Shown: positions 8,502-16,786, numbered from the stretch's first letter. The stretch: 40,015 nucleotides of DNA from Spirochaetaceae bacterium (GCA_031277165.1 JAISLT010000113.1:1-40015); one strand, 5' to 3'. The notes: a model not told the origin generated them from the sequence alone. Program-made: numbers and translations.

Positions 8502-9550
8502 GGGCCCCTCCGTTTTTCATAGTACAGGAAATTTTCCATCCGGCGGATCAGGGGCGTTAGGGCATTGCCCGCCAGGACGGCGGTTACCGCACCGTAGGGG
8601 TCCCGGCCAGGGTAACGGAAAAGAAAGGCAAAGACTGCGGTAAGAATCACAAACACCGCATACCCCGGAACGGACTTGGGCCCCGTGGCAGGATCGGCAA
8701 TAAGTACAAAGGCCGCCGCGATTACTCCCCCGGAAAGCAGGGCAAAAAGTACATCCCCCTCCCAAAGGGGTCCCCCAAAGGACAGGGCTCCAAAGATCCG
8801 CACTAAAAAACCATAGACAAAGATAAAAACCACTGGAAGCCAAAAGCGAAGACTTTGGGAAGAAACAATAAGGATCGTCCCCAGCAGCAGAAAAAATAAA
8901 CCCCGATCTGCAATTATCCCCGGCCCCGGCGGGGAAAGAAGGGTAAGGTAGCCCTGGGGAAGGGAGGTCCCGGTAAAGGCAAAAACGGTGTCGTTAAAAA
9001 AGGTGCTTAGGATGGTATCCAGGGAAGAGCCGGGCCAGCCGTTAATTTTAAACAGGGCCATGGGCAGGCCCTGGGGATCCTGAAGCCCCCCCTCCAGCGA
9101 AGAAGCCAGCTGCGTAAGGTATCCCCCCCCGATGCTGCGGTTAAAGGGGCCGGGCCAGGCGGAACGGATAAAAAGCCAGGCCCCCGCGGCGGGGTTAATC
9201 CAGTTGGAACCCAGGCCGCCAAAACTGTGCTTAAACACCGCCATGGCAAAAACGCCCCCCAGAAATGCAAAGACCGGGTTAAGCTGATTGGGAAGCAGCA
9301 GGGTTAAAATTAAGGCGGAGGCCAGGGCACTGCCGTCTTTAATAGAGTAGTACCGGGCCTTAAGGTTAAAGAGCAGTTCCGTGCCCAGGGTTCCTGCCGC
9401 CGCCGCCAAAGCTATAAAGAGGGAGTAAAACCCGTCCCCCAGGGAAGACTGGAATATGCCAAGGAAGGCGCAAATGCTTACAAGCCACATCCGTCCATGG
9501 GTTGACCGGGCCAGGTTAACCTGGGGTTTTTGAAAGAGGGAAATATCCAT
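8498..9550 (-). CDS. rnfD: RnfD-like membrane subunit
   Basis: 350 residues, about nine membrane segments, length as in RnfD. Conserved family blocks are visible: SALASALILTLLLPNQLNP near 74-92 and KHSFGGLGSNWINPAAGAWL near 107-126, then a C-terminal GGVIAAAFVLIADPATGPKS, all typical of the RnfD/NqrB family. The usual flavin attachment motif (D-G-x-S-G-A-T, before the sixth membrane segment) is not present; the region near 155-200 has QDPQGLPMAL and FAFTGTSLPQG, and there is no GAT triplet anywhere. It starts three bases after rnfC and overlaps rnfG by four. Confidence 0.85.
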   Translation of the reverse strand: MDISLFQKPQVNLARSTHGRMWLVSICAFLGIFQSSLGDGFYSLFIALAAAAGTLGTELLFNLKARYYSIKDGSALASALILTLLLPNQLNPVFAFLGGVFAMAVFKHSFGGLGSNWINPAAGAWLFIRSAWPGPFNRSIGGGYLTQLASSLEGGLQDPQGLPMALFKINGWPGSSLDTILSTFFNDTVFAFTGTSLPQGYLTLLSPPGPGIIADRGLFFLLLGTILIVSSQSLRFWLPVVFIFVYGFLVRIFGALSFGGPLWEGDVLFALLSGGVIAAAFVLIADPATGPKSVPGYAVFVILTAVFAFLFRYPGRDPYGAVTAVLAGNALTPLIRRMENFLYYEKRRGP

Positions 9551-9553
9551 ATC

Positions 9554-10858
9554 CTAATTGCCCTTTAATGCGGAACGGATGATGCTGGTGGAAAGGGGCA
9601 GCCGGGACGGACAGACCACTTCGCAGCAGCCGCAGCCGTGGCATTCCGCCGCCCGGCCCACATGTACATCTCTGCTGTCCGAACCGTTCATGTACTTGTA
9701 GAGCGCCTCGGGGTCCAGCCCCACGGGACACACCACCCGGCATTCGCCGCAGCCAATACATTTGCTCCGGGCGCCCCCCCCTATTTGTCCGGGGAGGATC
9801 GCAAAAATAGCAAAACTGGTTTTGATCACCGGTTCGTCCAGATCCACCACGGTACGGCCCAGGAGGGGAGAGCCGGATCCTATGCGCCGGGGTTTGTCAA
9901 TAAAGCCCCCGCATTCGGCAAAGATCTCCCCTATCCTGGTGCCGATCCGCACCTTCATTACCTGGGGTTTTTTGATCGCCGAACCCCCCACCGCCACATA
10001 CCGGTCCAGGATCGTTTTTTTTAGCTTTACCGCATCGTGGATCGCCGCCAGCGTCGCGGGACCCAGGGCCAGGATTGTTCCCAGTTCTATTCCCTCTTCC
10101 CGGGCAAAGCGTTCCAGCACCAGTTCCAGTTCCCGGCGGTTCCGCTGGGGGTACCGGGCCCCCACCAGGGCCAGGGAAACGGGAAGTTCCGCCTTGGTCA
10201 TGGCCTCTAAAAGCTGCTGCCCCAGGTCTTTTTCTCCCCGGGAAAAGACCAGCACGATCCGATCCATCCGGCCGGCCCGGGCGGCAATGCGGCTCCCTTC
10301 GGCCACCGCTTCCAGCCGCTCCCGAAGCAGCACATAATCCGCCGCCAGCCACGGATCGTCAAAAACGCAGCGGACCACCAGGGTTACCGGAGTTCCGGCG
10401 GAACGGAGGGAATAAAACATATCCGACACGGGGCGGCCGGATCCTTCCATTTCTACAATGCCGTACTCGGCGATGATCCGCTGCAATTCAAAGGCCGGCA
10501 GGCTTTGCCAGGGGAAGATTTCTTCGTGCCGCCCCAGTTTTTCAAAACTTCCGTCGAGTTTTATAACCAGGGCGTCGTTGGTAAGCCCCTCGGCCATTTT
10601 CCAGGAAACGGTCCTTACCACCCGCCCCGGTACGGTGGCATGGATATTGGCGGATCCCAGGCCCTGGCCCCGGCCAATAAGCATGCCCTCGCTGACCCGG
10701 CTTCCCACCGAAACCACCGGATTAGCCTTGCTTCCGATATGCTGAACCAGGGGAATAACCGAAAGACCGGGAAGAAAAGCGGTAATACTGGAATCCCGGG
10801 GGGGCACCGTTGGGTCGGTAAAATGAATGCCCCCCCGGGAAAATGAATACACCCTCAT
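9554..10858 (-). CDS. rnfC: RnfC-like electron-transfer subunit with two [4Fe-4S] motifs
   Basis: 434 residues. The N-terminal barrel-sandwich region (GGIHFTDPT near 9-17, then VSVGSRVSEGMLIGRGQG) matches RnfC. Near the C-terminus are two ferredoxin-type motifs, CIGCGECRVVCP (367-378) and CHGCGCCEVVCP (406-417), each able to hold a [4Fe-4S] cluster. The central complex-I-51K-like domain, which in canonical RnfC binds FMN and NADH (GMGGAGFPT, then NGAECEPY), is degenerate: GIVEMEGSGRP at 133-143 and RCVFDDPWLAADY at 163-175. NADH oxidation by this subunit is therefore doubtful. The gene starts 11 bases after the preceding membrane-protein gene and leads rnfDGEA. Confidence 0.9.
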   Translation of the reverse strand: MRVYSFSRGGIHFTDPTVPPRDSSITAFLPGLSVIPLVQHIGSKANPVVSVGSRVSEGMLIGRGQGLGSANIHATVPGRVVRTVSWKMAEGLTNDALVIKLDGSFEKLGRHEEIFPWQSLPAFELQRIIAEYGIVEMEGSGRPVSDMFYSLRSAGTPVTLVVRCVFDDPWLAADYVLLRERLEAVAEGSRIAARAGRMDRIVLVFSRGEKDLGQQLLEAMTKAELPVSLALVGARYPQRNRRELELVLERFAREEGIELGTILALGPATLAAIHDAVKLKKTILDRYVAVGGSAIKKPQVMKVRIGTRIGEIFAECGGFIDKPRRIGSGSPLLGRTVVDLDEPVIKTSFAIFAILPGQIGGGARSKCIGCGECRVVCPVGLDPEALYKYMNGSDSRDVHVGRAAECHGCGCCEVVCPSRLPLSTSIIRSALKGN

Positions 10859-10869
10859 TAATTTTTACT

Positions 10870-12303
10870 TTATACTACGGTTCGTTTCTTTTTACTATAC
10901 CTTGTCATTCCCAGAAGGGCAGGTACGGAAAGGCCGATAAGGATCCCCAGTATCACCAGCAGCTTCCCCAGGGATTGGGGCCGGGAGGAACCCCCGGCGG
11001 TCTCCCGGTATATCCGGTCCGGCAGATCCGGGTAAGGGGGAATATTCCCCTCCGGAGAGGCGGCGGTAAACTCCGCGATAAGGCCGTCGGCCCCCAGGGT
11101 ATAGGTTCCGTAGGGCGCCCCGTCCTTACGCAGGGAACGGCGGGAAAAGGATGATTGAAACCGGGCGTGGGCTTCGTATGCCTCTTGGCCCGGCGGGGGC
11201 GGCCATATTCCGGAGGAAGGTCCCGGCAGGGGATTGCCGGAAAAGGAAAAATTTCCCTGGGTTGCAGAAAAGAACAACACCACCCCAAAGGCCAGGGTAA
11301 ACAGGGGCAGGGGCGGGGGAAAGAGCAGCAGCCATTGACCCTTCCGTATGGGCAGGGGAAAAAAGATATTCCGGATCACCTGGGATTCCGCCCAGGGCGG
11401 AAGGAGCAGGGCCGGCACAAGGAAACAGATCACCGGAAAGGCGGTAAACAGAGGAATGTCCCCCAGCAGACAAATGCCCCAGTACAAACCCAGGGCGGCC
11501 AGGGCGCCCCCCAGTTCCCGGGGAAAGGTGTGGAACCACCCTGCCAGCTCTTCCCTAAGGGAGTGATGCAGCACCCGGGAAGCTCCCCGGACGCTGCGGA
11601 ACCGTTCCAAAAGGGGTTCCCGGAGCAAAAAGAAAAGGGCCTCGAGGATCCCCGCGGCGGCAATTCCCCCGGGTCCCGAAAGAACCAGGGGAACCAGGAC
11701 CGGTAATATACAAAGGAAGGCAAAGACCGGCTCGGCCCCGGCAAAAAAAACGCACAGCCCCGACAGGACAAAGAAGAGCCCCAGAATCCAAAACCGTCCG
11801 CCGCCGGGGTTAAACCCGGCAACCCAAAAAACACCGGGTTCCCCCCCCGGGGGCCCCATGTCCCCGCCGGGGGTTTCCCCTGCGCCGGCCCTGCCGGGCC
11901 CCAGGGCTGTGTTAAGGAGATCCTCCAGTTCCCGGAAGGAACCTCCCCGGCGTTCAATAAAGATCCTTCGTATTCCTGAACTGACAAAAAAAGAACGGAG
12001 CCTTTGGGCATATCCGTCGTTTCGGGGATCAAAGGGTTCCACCACATCGTTGTATTGATCCAGGGGAATTTGCGTAAGGCCGTTAAAATCGTTCAACAGA
12101 ACCCACGAAGAAGATTCGCAGGCATAGGTAAAACCCCGTTCCTGCAGGGTCCTCCCCAGGGACCGGTCCGAAAGGCCCTCCCCGGTATACACCACCATCC
12201 AGCCGCCGGAATCGCCGGCCATTAGGAGGGGCCGAAGCAGGAGCAGCCCCCCCAAACCCAGGGAAACCAACAGGGCAATTGCAAAGGGACGCCAGGGAAT
12301 CAT
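10870..12303 (-). CDS. Polytopic membrane protein of unknown function upstream of rnfC
   Basis: 477 residues, not recognised. An N-terminal membrane segment (residues ~8-28) is followed by an outward-facing domain of ~130 residues ending in a Gly/Pro-rich linker. A cluster of about six to seven membrane segments spans residues ~170-350, then comes a soluble stretch and a final membrane segment near 440-462 with a basic end (TRYSKKKRTVV). No catalytic or metal-binding motif is obvious. It starts five bases after the YuiD-like gene ends and stops 11 bases before rnfC, so it is very probably co-transcribed with the Rnf-like genes and may belong to that complex. Confidence 0.85.
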   Translation of the reverse strand: MIPWRPFAIALLVSLGLGGLLLLRPLLMAGDSGGWMVVYTGEGLSDRSLGRTLQERGFTYACESSSWVLLNDFNGLTQIPLDQYNDVVEPFDPRNDGYAQRLRSFFVSSGIRRIFIERRGGSFRELEDLLNTALGPGRAGAGETPGGDMGPPGGEPGVFWVAGFNPGGGRFWILGLFFVLSGLCVFFAGAEPVFAFLCILPVLVPLVLSGPGGIAAAGILEALFFLLREPLLERFRSVRGASRVLHHSLREELAGWFHTFPRELGGALAALGLYWGICLLGDIPLFTAFPVICFLVPALLLPPWAESQVIRNIFFPLPIRKGQWLLLFPPPLPLFTLAFGVVLFFSATQGNFSFSGNPLPGPSSGIWPPPPGQEAYEAHARFQSSFSRRSLRKDGAPYGTYTLGADGLIAEFTAASPEGNIPPYPDLPDRIYRETAGGSSRPQSLGKLLVILGILIGLSVPALLGMTRYSKKKRTVV

Positions 12304-12308
12304 AAAAC

Positions 12309-12794
12309 CTATAAAAAATGGAAGGCGGCGGCAATAAAGATCCCCAGAAAAGCGCCCACCACTACTTCCAGGGGGGAATGACCATTCACCTCTTTAACAG
12401 GATGGTACTCTAACGCAAGCTTACCGGAAATTTGACGGCCCAGCCAGTTAAGAACCCGGGCCTGGTTTCCCGCGGAACGGCGCACCCCCAGGGAATCGCG
12501 GATCACAATCAGGGTCAACATCAGGGTAACCACAAAGAGGTTGGAGTCTATCCCGTCGGAAAAGGCCACCGACACGGTCATGGCGGCCACCATGGCGGAA
12601 TGGCTTGAGGGCATTCCGCCGGTACGCCAAATTAAGAGCTCCAGGGTGTCCTTGGGATTTTTCCGCTTTGCCCGAAGCAGATAAATAATGGTTTTAAGAA
12701 GCTGAGCTAACAGTAAACTTGAAATAGCCGGTAAAAAAACAGGGTTTTCAAAAAACTGCGTAAAAACCTCCCCGCTAAATTTAGCCAACACCAT
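12309..12794 (-). CDS. Divergent PAP2-family (DUF212/YuiD-like) membrane protein
   Basis: 161 residues. The family signature is visible: RTGGMPSSHSAMVAAMTVSV near residues 57-76, RDSLGVRRSAGNQA near 99-112, and GHSPLEVVVGAFLG near 138-151. These correspond to the phosphatase-type SSHS and G-H-S-P-x-E-V motifs of the YuiD/DUF212 family. Four or so membrane segments are predicted. The role is unknown, possibly a lipid or polyprenyl phosphate phosphatase. First gene of the minus-strand operon leading into the Rnf-like genes. It starts 38 bases from the divergent rluA-family gene; a TAAAGT ends two bases before its ATG. Confidence 0.85.
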   Translation of the reverse strand: MVLAKFSGEVFTQFFENPVFLPAISSLLLAQLLKTIIYLLRAKRKNPKDTLELLIWRTGGMPSSHSAMVAAMTVSVAFSDGIDSNLFVVTLMLTLIVIRDSLGVRRSAGNQARVLNWLGRQISGKLALEYHPVKEVNGHSPLEVVVGAFLGIFIAAAFHFL

Positions 12795-12821
12795 ACACTT
12801 TACCCAAAAGTTCCGTCCTTG

Positions 12822-12827
12822 TACAGT
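12822..12827 (+). promoter_or_regulatory. -10 element of the RluA-family gene, suggesting a leaderless transcript
   Basis: TTTACC (12799-12804), a 17-base spacer, TACAGT (12822-12827), then five bases and the ATG at 12833. No Shine-Dalgarno sequence is present. The string CTTGTACAGTA also occurs on the minus strand just before the PfkB gene start at 23283. Confidence 0.45.
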
Positions 12828-12832
12828 AAACC

Positions 12833-13906
12833 ATGACCTTACATACCCAGGGGGATGACGATGGCCGGCGCCTGGACCGGATCCTCCGCAGGGCCCTGCC
12901 GGATCTGCCCCTTTCCGCCCTCCATAAACTGCTGCGCCGGGGACAGGTGCTGGTCGAGGACCGCCCCGGCCAGGGAAGGGACCGCATCCCCGCGGGGTCC
13001 CGGATCACCATACCGGAAAGGGCGGAGAAAAACCCCCGGCCAAGCACGGATCGGCCCCTCCGGCAAAGGGCTGCGGCCGGCCCAGGCCGGAACTCCCGGC
13101 ACAAAACCGCCGCCGGTTCGGCGCAGATCTTCCCTGAAGAAAGGGAGACAAATGCCGGAACAGGGAACGACCCCGTCAGGGGGGCGGCCCCGCTGGACAT
13201 ACTGTGGGAAGGGGGAGGACTTTTGATCCTCAACAAACCTGCGGGTCTGGCGGTCCATGGCGCTTCCGCGGCGGGGGATACCTTGGAAAAAAGGGTCCGG
13301 CTTTACCTGGCAGGACGGCTTTCTCCGTCCCTGTCCTTTACACCGGGTCCCCTCCACCGGCTGGATAAACCCACCAGCGGAATCGTTGTTTTTTCCACGA
13401 CCCTGAACGGGGCCCGGCGTTTCAGCGCCCTCCTTCGGGAAGGGAAGATCCGTAAACGGTATGTGGCCATCCTGGAGGGAGACCTGGCAGAAAGAGCGGT
13501 ATGGGAGGAGGATCTGTACCGGGACAGGGAGGAACGGAAAACCAGGGTGGTCAAGGCTTCCCACGATTCGGGGGACAGCGGCCGGCGGGCCTGTACGGCG
13601 GTCTTTCCCATGGCAAGGACCGGCAGGAAAGGCAAGGCCTACACCCTGGCGGGGATAGCAATTGAAACAGGCAGGACCCACCAGATCCGCGCCCAGGCGG
13701 CGCATCACGGCCATCCCCTGGCCGGCGACCGGAAATACGGAGGCGGCCCCTGGGGAGAAAACCCCGGTCCGGGCGGATTTTTCCTCCATGCGGCGGAACT
13801 GGAACTGCCCGAAGATTTTCCGGACCTAGCCCAGGAAAAGGGGCTGTTTAGGGCCCCCCTGCCGGAACCTTTTTCCAGGGCGGTGCGGGCATTGTTCGGC
13901 CCGTAA
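12833..13906 (+). CDS. RluA-family 23S/tRNA pseudouridine synthase
   Basis: 357 residues. An N-terminal S4 RNA-binding domain (RRLDRILRRALPDLPLSALH near 12-31, then RRGQVLVED) is followed by a Gly/Pro/Arg-rich low-complexity stretch at ~62-117. The catalytic domain contains GPLHRLDKPTSGIVVFS near residue 171, the HRLDxxTSG motif with the catalytic Asp. The late motif GRTHQIRAQAAHHGHPLAGD is also present. The protein isomerises uridines in structured RNA. RluC or RluD function cannot be separated here. It is convergent with cheY, with repeat A copy 1 between them. Confidence 0.92.
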   Translation: MTLHTQGDDDGRRLDRILRRALPDLPLSALHKLLRRGQVLVEDRPGQGRDRIPAGSRITIPERAEKNPRPSTDRPLRQRAAAGPGRNSRHKTAAGSAQIFPEERETNAGTGNDPVRGAAPLDILWEGGGLLILNKPAGLAVHGASAAGDTLEKRVRLYLAGRLSPSLSFTPGPLHRLDKPTSGIVVFSTTLNGARRFSALLREGKIRKRYVAILEGDLAERAVWEEDLYRDREERKTRVVKASHDSGDSGRRACTAVFPMARTGRKGKAYTLAGIAIETGRTHQIRAQAAHHGHPLAGDRKYGGGPWGENPGPGGFFLHAAELELPEDFPDLAQEKGLFRAPLPEPFSRAVRALFGP

Positions 13907-13953
13907 CTGCGGAATGGGGTAAAACCTATGGGGCAGAACTTTTGGGGTGTCCT

Positions 13954-14119
13954 AGCAGCCCGCTGCACTTGTAGGTTTTGACAGCTTTTTTCGTTGAAAA
14001 AGCCCTCAAAACCACGATTATCGGGCTGCTGCGGACCTTTGGTCCGATGGAGTTTGCAAGGTAAAAAATCGCCTTATCGGCGATTTTTAAGGGTTTTGTG
14101 CGCTACCGCAACAAACTCC
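13954..14119 (+). repeat. Repeat A, copy 1 (two-domain structured repeat)
   Basis: Domain 1: arms AGCAGCCCG (13954-13962) and CGGGCTGCT (14022-14030) enclose an inner stem GGTTTTGA / TCAAAACC (13974-13981, 14006-14013) and GCTTTTT / AAAAAGC. A small hairpin CGGACC-TTT-GGTCCG follows at 14032-14046. Domain 2: arms GGAGTTTG (14049-14056) and CAAACTCC (14112-14119) enclose the hairpin AAAAATCGCC / GGCGATTTTT (14064-14088). Domain 1 is shared with 15095-15178 (minus) and 18689-18755; domain 2 with 18758-18831 and 26529-26590. The last ~10 codons of cheY lie inside domain 2. Confidence 0.9.
14064..14088. terminator. Bidirectional intrinsic terminator within repeat A copy 1
   Basis: Ten-base-pair stem AAAAATCGCC / GGCGATTTTT with a five-base loop, flanked by A and T runs so that it reads as a terminator on both strands. 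It sits between the convergent rluA-family and cheY genes. Confidence 0.6.
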
Positions 14120-14470
14120 TAGTATTTCATCCACCTTATCCTGTATCTGGGCGCTGGAAAAGGGTTTTCCCACTATGCCGGCGGCGCCCTTTTGCATAAT
14201 CTCCGAAGCGGTAACGCTGTCGGTTTGGGAGGAGATCATTAGAATCTTAGCCGCGGGGTTAATTTTCAGCATCTCCTCCAAACAGGTAAGTCCGTCCATT
14301 TTTGGCATGGAAATATCCAAAGTTACCAGATCGGGCACTGATTCGGAGAACATCCGCAGGGCGGCTTCTCCATCCGCGGCGGAGCCTACCACGGTAAAAT
14401 TTTTTCCCGCCAGCGCCCTTTCAATAGCCTTGCGCATAAGCAAAGAATCGTCAACGATAAGCAATTTCAT
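14087..14470 (-). CDS. CheY-like single-domain response regulator
   Basis: 127 residues, a stand-alone receiver domain. The acidic pair Asp7/Asp8, the phospho-acceptor Asp52 (TLDISMPKMDG) and Lys102 (GKPFS) are in place; SSQ near 80 supplies the Thr/Ser position. The start is supported by GGAGGTGCC just before the ATG. No output domain is present, so it probably acts on the flagellar motor or in a phosphorelay. Its last ten or so residues (VCCGSAQNP) and the stop are encoded within repeat A copy 1, so the natural C-terminus may have been changed by the repeat. It is not beside a histidine kinase. Confidence 0.9.
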   Translation of the reverse strand: MKLLIVDDSLLMRKAIERALAGKNFTVVGSAADGEAALRMFSESVPDLVTLDISMPKMDGLTCLEEMLKINPAAKILMISSQTDSVTASEIMQKGAAGIVGKPFSSAQIQDKVDEILGVCCGSAQNP

Positions 14471-14521
14471 GGCACCTCCAAAAATTTAACGCCAGACTTT
14501 GCCAAAATAGCGGCTCTTGTT

Positions 14522-14618
14522 CCCGGACATTCTGCAATGCCGGGAATTACGATTGTAATTGTTTGGCGGTACAGAATTACCAATTCTTTACCGGGTAAAC
14601 TCAAATCTATGGTGTATA
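14522..14618 (+). repeat. Repeat B, copy 2
   Basis: Starts with the palindrome CCCGGACATT / AATGCCGGG (14522-14544), then ATTACGATTGTAATT, then a hairpin spanning 14561-14600 with arms GTTT..GGTA.AGAATT and AATTCT.TACC..AAAC, then TCAAATCTATGGTGTATAC. It is homologous to 32480-32580 (opposite orientation) and 4934-5013. It lies upstream of cheY and downstream of nothing coding. Confidence 0.85.
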
Positions 14619-14695
14619 CAAAAGCGCCATCGTAGGAGTAGTATACACCCAAAGACCGGAACTGCCTATAGGGAAATCTTATTAAACTAGGTAAA

Positions 14696-14712
14696 CCCCG
14701 GCTTTGCCGGGG
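14696..14712. terminator. Small GC-rich hairpin
   Basis: CCCCGGCTTTGCCGGGG forms a seven-base-pair stem with a three-base loop. There is no T-run after it, so a terminator function is uncertain; it could be a short palindromic repeat. Confidence 0.35.
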
Positions 14713-14808
14713 GTCATTGACGTATGGAAAGAATCGAGCACATTATAGTATGCAATTCACAATTTCTTGATTTTAAAAATGGGTTCTAGTACAAGGAGAA
14801 CGGTTATA

Positions 14809-14979
14809 ATGAAGAAAATTAATGCCAGTGTACTTTTGTTTGTTATAGTACAAGCAACTTTCAGCCAGACAACAGATGATACTTTTGAAACGTGGGTTAA
14901 CGAACATGGCGAAGCAGTGGTAATGATCAACGTCAATATATTATCTTCGTTCAGAAAAAAAGAAGCTATTATTTTATAA
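14809..14979 (+). CDS. Small AT-rich exported protein, probably truncated
   Basis: 56 residues starting at an ATG with a good AAGGAG nine bases upstream. The first ~19 residues form a signal peptide (MKKINASVLLFVIVQATFSQ) with likely cleavage after the FSQ region. The remaining ~37 residues (TTDDTFETWVNEHG...) match no family I know. The base composition is clearly more AT-rich than every neighbour, and repeat A copy 2 begins ~40 bases after the stop. It is flanked by repeat B on the other side. I read it as the 5' end of a larger, foreign secreted-protein gene cut short, or as a small secreted peptide. Confidence 0.55.
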   Translation: MKKINASVLLFVIVQATFSQTTDDTFETWVNEHGEAVVMINVNILSSFRKKEAIIL

Positions 14980-15020
14980 CCACCATATCTATTTGCCAGT
15001 TGGGTTCCTGCTGTCCCATC

Positions 15021-15187
15021 TTTATTCGAAAGTCTGGTTTAATACCCCGGCGCTCTGCTCCGGGGAGGCTCATTTGCAGCTTTGCAAAGTCCATCGGACC
15101 AAAGGTCCGCAGCAGCCCTATAATCGTGGTTTTGATAGCTTTTTCGACGAAAAAAGCTGTCAAAACCTACAAGTGCAGAAGCTCCTA
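15021..15187 (-). repeat. Repeat A, copy 2 (domain 1 plus tail module)
   Basis: Reading the minus strand: CCTAGGAGC edge (containing the nifA-like stop), CTGCACTTG, then a 17-base-pair hairpin whose arms lie at 15151-15167 and 15128-15144 (GGTTTTGACAGCTTTTT pairs throughout with one G-U). GGGCTGCT and the hairpin CGGACC-TTT-GGTCCG (15095-15109) follow. Domain 2 is replaced by a different segment ending in the tail module (15021-15058), which matches 139-176 in 37 of 38 bases. Compared with copy 1, substitutions in the inner stem (AGCTTTTT/AAAAAGCT) extend the pairing. Confidence 0.9.
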
Positions 15188-16786
15188 GGCTTTTACGGCG
15201 GCTCTAAAGCTTCTCCAGTTTATCCCGTAGTGGTGAACCCTTAGGCCCATCTGCCGTTCCGTAATTCCCAGCTGCCGGGCCGCTCCGGCCATGTTGCCGT
15301 AGTTTATTGCCAGGGCCTCGACGATCAACTCCTTTTCCAGCCGGGAAAGGGCCGCCTCCAGGGTTGTGGTGGGCTCCGTGTGGGTGGAACTGGGGGACTG
15401 AAGGCTCGGCGGCAGACTGTAGGAATGGATAACCCGGTCGGTAGAAAGGATCACCGCCCGTTCAATACAGTTCTCCAGTTCCCGGACATTGCCGGGCCAG
15501 GAATAGCTGGTGAGCAGATTTATCGCCGGGGTAGAGATCCGCTTGATAAGCTTGTTGTTCTTTTCTGCATATTTTTCGGCAAAATAATCCGCCAGCAGCA
15601 TGATGTCGCTTTTCCGTTCCCGCAGGGGGGGGATGTGCAGGGGAAATACGTTGAGCCGGTAAAAAAGGTCCTCCCGGAAGCGGCCCGCCTTTACCTCGTG
15701 CTCCAGGTTCCGGTTGGTGGCGGCAATAAGCCGGACATCCACTTTAATTACCTGGTTCCCGCCTACCCGTTCAAGTTCCCGTTCCTGAAGCACCCGGAGG
15801 ATCTTTACCTGTACCTGGGGAGAAAGTTCCCCTATTTCGTCCAGAAATAAGGTTCCCCCCTGGGCCTGCTCGAAACGGCCCTTCCGCTGGCTTACGGCCC
15901 CGGTAAAGGAGCCCTTTTCGTGGCCGAATAATTCGCTTTCGATGATCGATTCCGGCAGGGCGGCGCAGTTGATCTTAACCAGGGCCGTGGCGGAACGCCG
16001 GGACAGACGGTGAAGTTCCGCCGCCACCAGTTCCTTGCCGGTGCCGCTTTCTCCGGTGATCAGCACCGTGGCATCGCTGGGGGCCACCTGCATGATCAGT
16101 TCGTACATTCCCCGCATGGCCCGGGAGGTCCCCACGATCCCGCTTCCCGGGGCAATCTTACCCCCGGAATCTTTAGGTTGGACCTTGGGGTTTATTAAAA
16201 GCTGCTCCCGGTGATAACGGAATTGTTCTTCCATTATCCGTTCCCGGAGTTTTGCCGAATCGGCGATGATCCCCGAAACTTTTTCAAGAAAGGCCCTGTC
16301 CCAGGCCATTTGCAGATCCGGGTCGTTCCCCCGGATGCGCCGTTCCGCGCTTAGGGTGCCTATAACGGCGCCATTGGAGCGGACCGGAACACAGTAGTAG
16401 GTAAGGCCCGCCATGTCTTCCAGGGTACGGTTTTTTGCCCTGTTTAAAAAGCGGGTTTCCTGGGAAAGATCCGGTACCGTCAAAGAAATTCCCGACTCAA
16501 AGACCCGGCCCACCATGCCTTCCCCAAGCCGGTACAGGCCCCGGGCCTTTTCCTGGGGATTTAAGCCGTAGGCCTCTTCAATTTTAAGGAGCCCCGTGGA
16601 CCGGTCCAAGAGGGTAACCATCCCCCAGGTAAGGCCCGCCCGGAGCTCCAGCAGCGAAAGGAGGGGCCCCAGGGCAGCCCGGAGCTCCACATGCTTGTCG
16701 AAGGTCCGCACAATATCAAAAAGAAGTTCCAGTTCCGCCCGTTCCCGCTCCGGACTCGCGCATTCAAACACATTTTCTGACATCAT
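15185..16786 (-). CDS. nifA: NifA-type sigma-54-dependent activator with GAF domain
   Basis: 533 residues. A GAF domain occupies ~25-175. The AAA+ sigma-54 activation domain occupies ~215-450, with Walker A GESGTGKE (245-252), the sigma-54 contact loop GSFTGA (292-297, a Ser variant of GAFTGA), Walker [11 protein letters not shown] (311-320) and [10 protein letters not shown] (430-439). The helix-turn-helix at ~495-525 ([19 protein letters not shown]) has the NifA-like AAxxLGxTxRQ pattern. Length and architecture fit NifA, the activator of nitrogen-fixation genes. No nif structural gene is in the window, so a related activator is possible. The stop codon lies within the edge of repeat A copy 2. 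A TAGTAT lies 11 bases upstream of the first ATG and no Shine-Dalgarno is seen. Confidence 0.72.
   Translation of the reverse strand: MMSENVFECASPERERAELELLFDIVRTFDKHVELRAALGPLLSLLELRAGLTWGMVTLLDRSTGLLKIEEAYGLNPQEKARGLYRLGEGMVGRVFESGISLTVPDLSQETRFLNRAKNRTLEDMAGLTYYCVPVRSNGAVIGTLSAERRIRGNDPDLQMAWDRAFLEKVSGIIADSAKLRERIMEEQFRYHREQLLINPKVQPKDSGGKIAPGSGIVGTSRAMRGMYELIMQVAPSDATVLITGESGTGKELVAAELHRLSRRSATALVKINCAALPESIIESELFGHEKGSFTGAVSQRKGRFEQAQGGTLFLDEIGELSPQVQVKILRVLQERELERVGGNQVIKVDVRLIAATNRNLEHEVKAGRFREDLFYRLNVFPLHIPPLRERKSDIMLLADYFAEKYAEKNNKLIKRISTPAINLLTSYSWPGNVRELENCIERAVILSTDRVIHSYSLPPSLQSPSSTHTEPTTTLEAALSRLEKELIVEALAINYGNMAGAARQLGITERQMGLRVHHYGINWRSFRAAVKA

Noticed and set aside
14696-14750. 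Promoter of the small AT-rich gene (TTGACG at 14717 and TATAGT at 14744)
   Set aside because: The spacer would be 21 bases; other pairings give only weak -10 matches, so I do not list it as a feature.
14969-15163. A 64-codon minus-strand frame through repeat A
   Set aside because: It consists almost wholly of repeat sequence, has no Shine-Dalgarno, and its reading is explained by the repeat.
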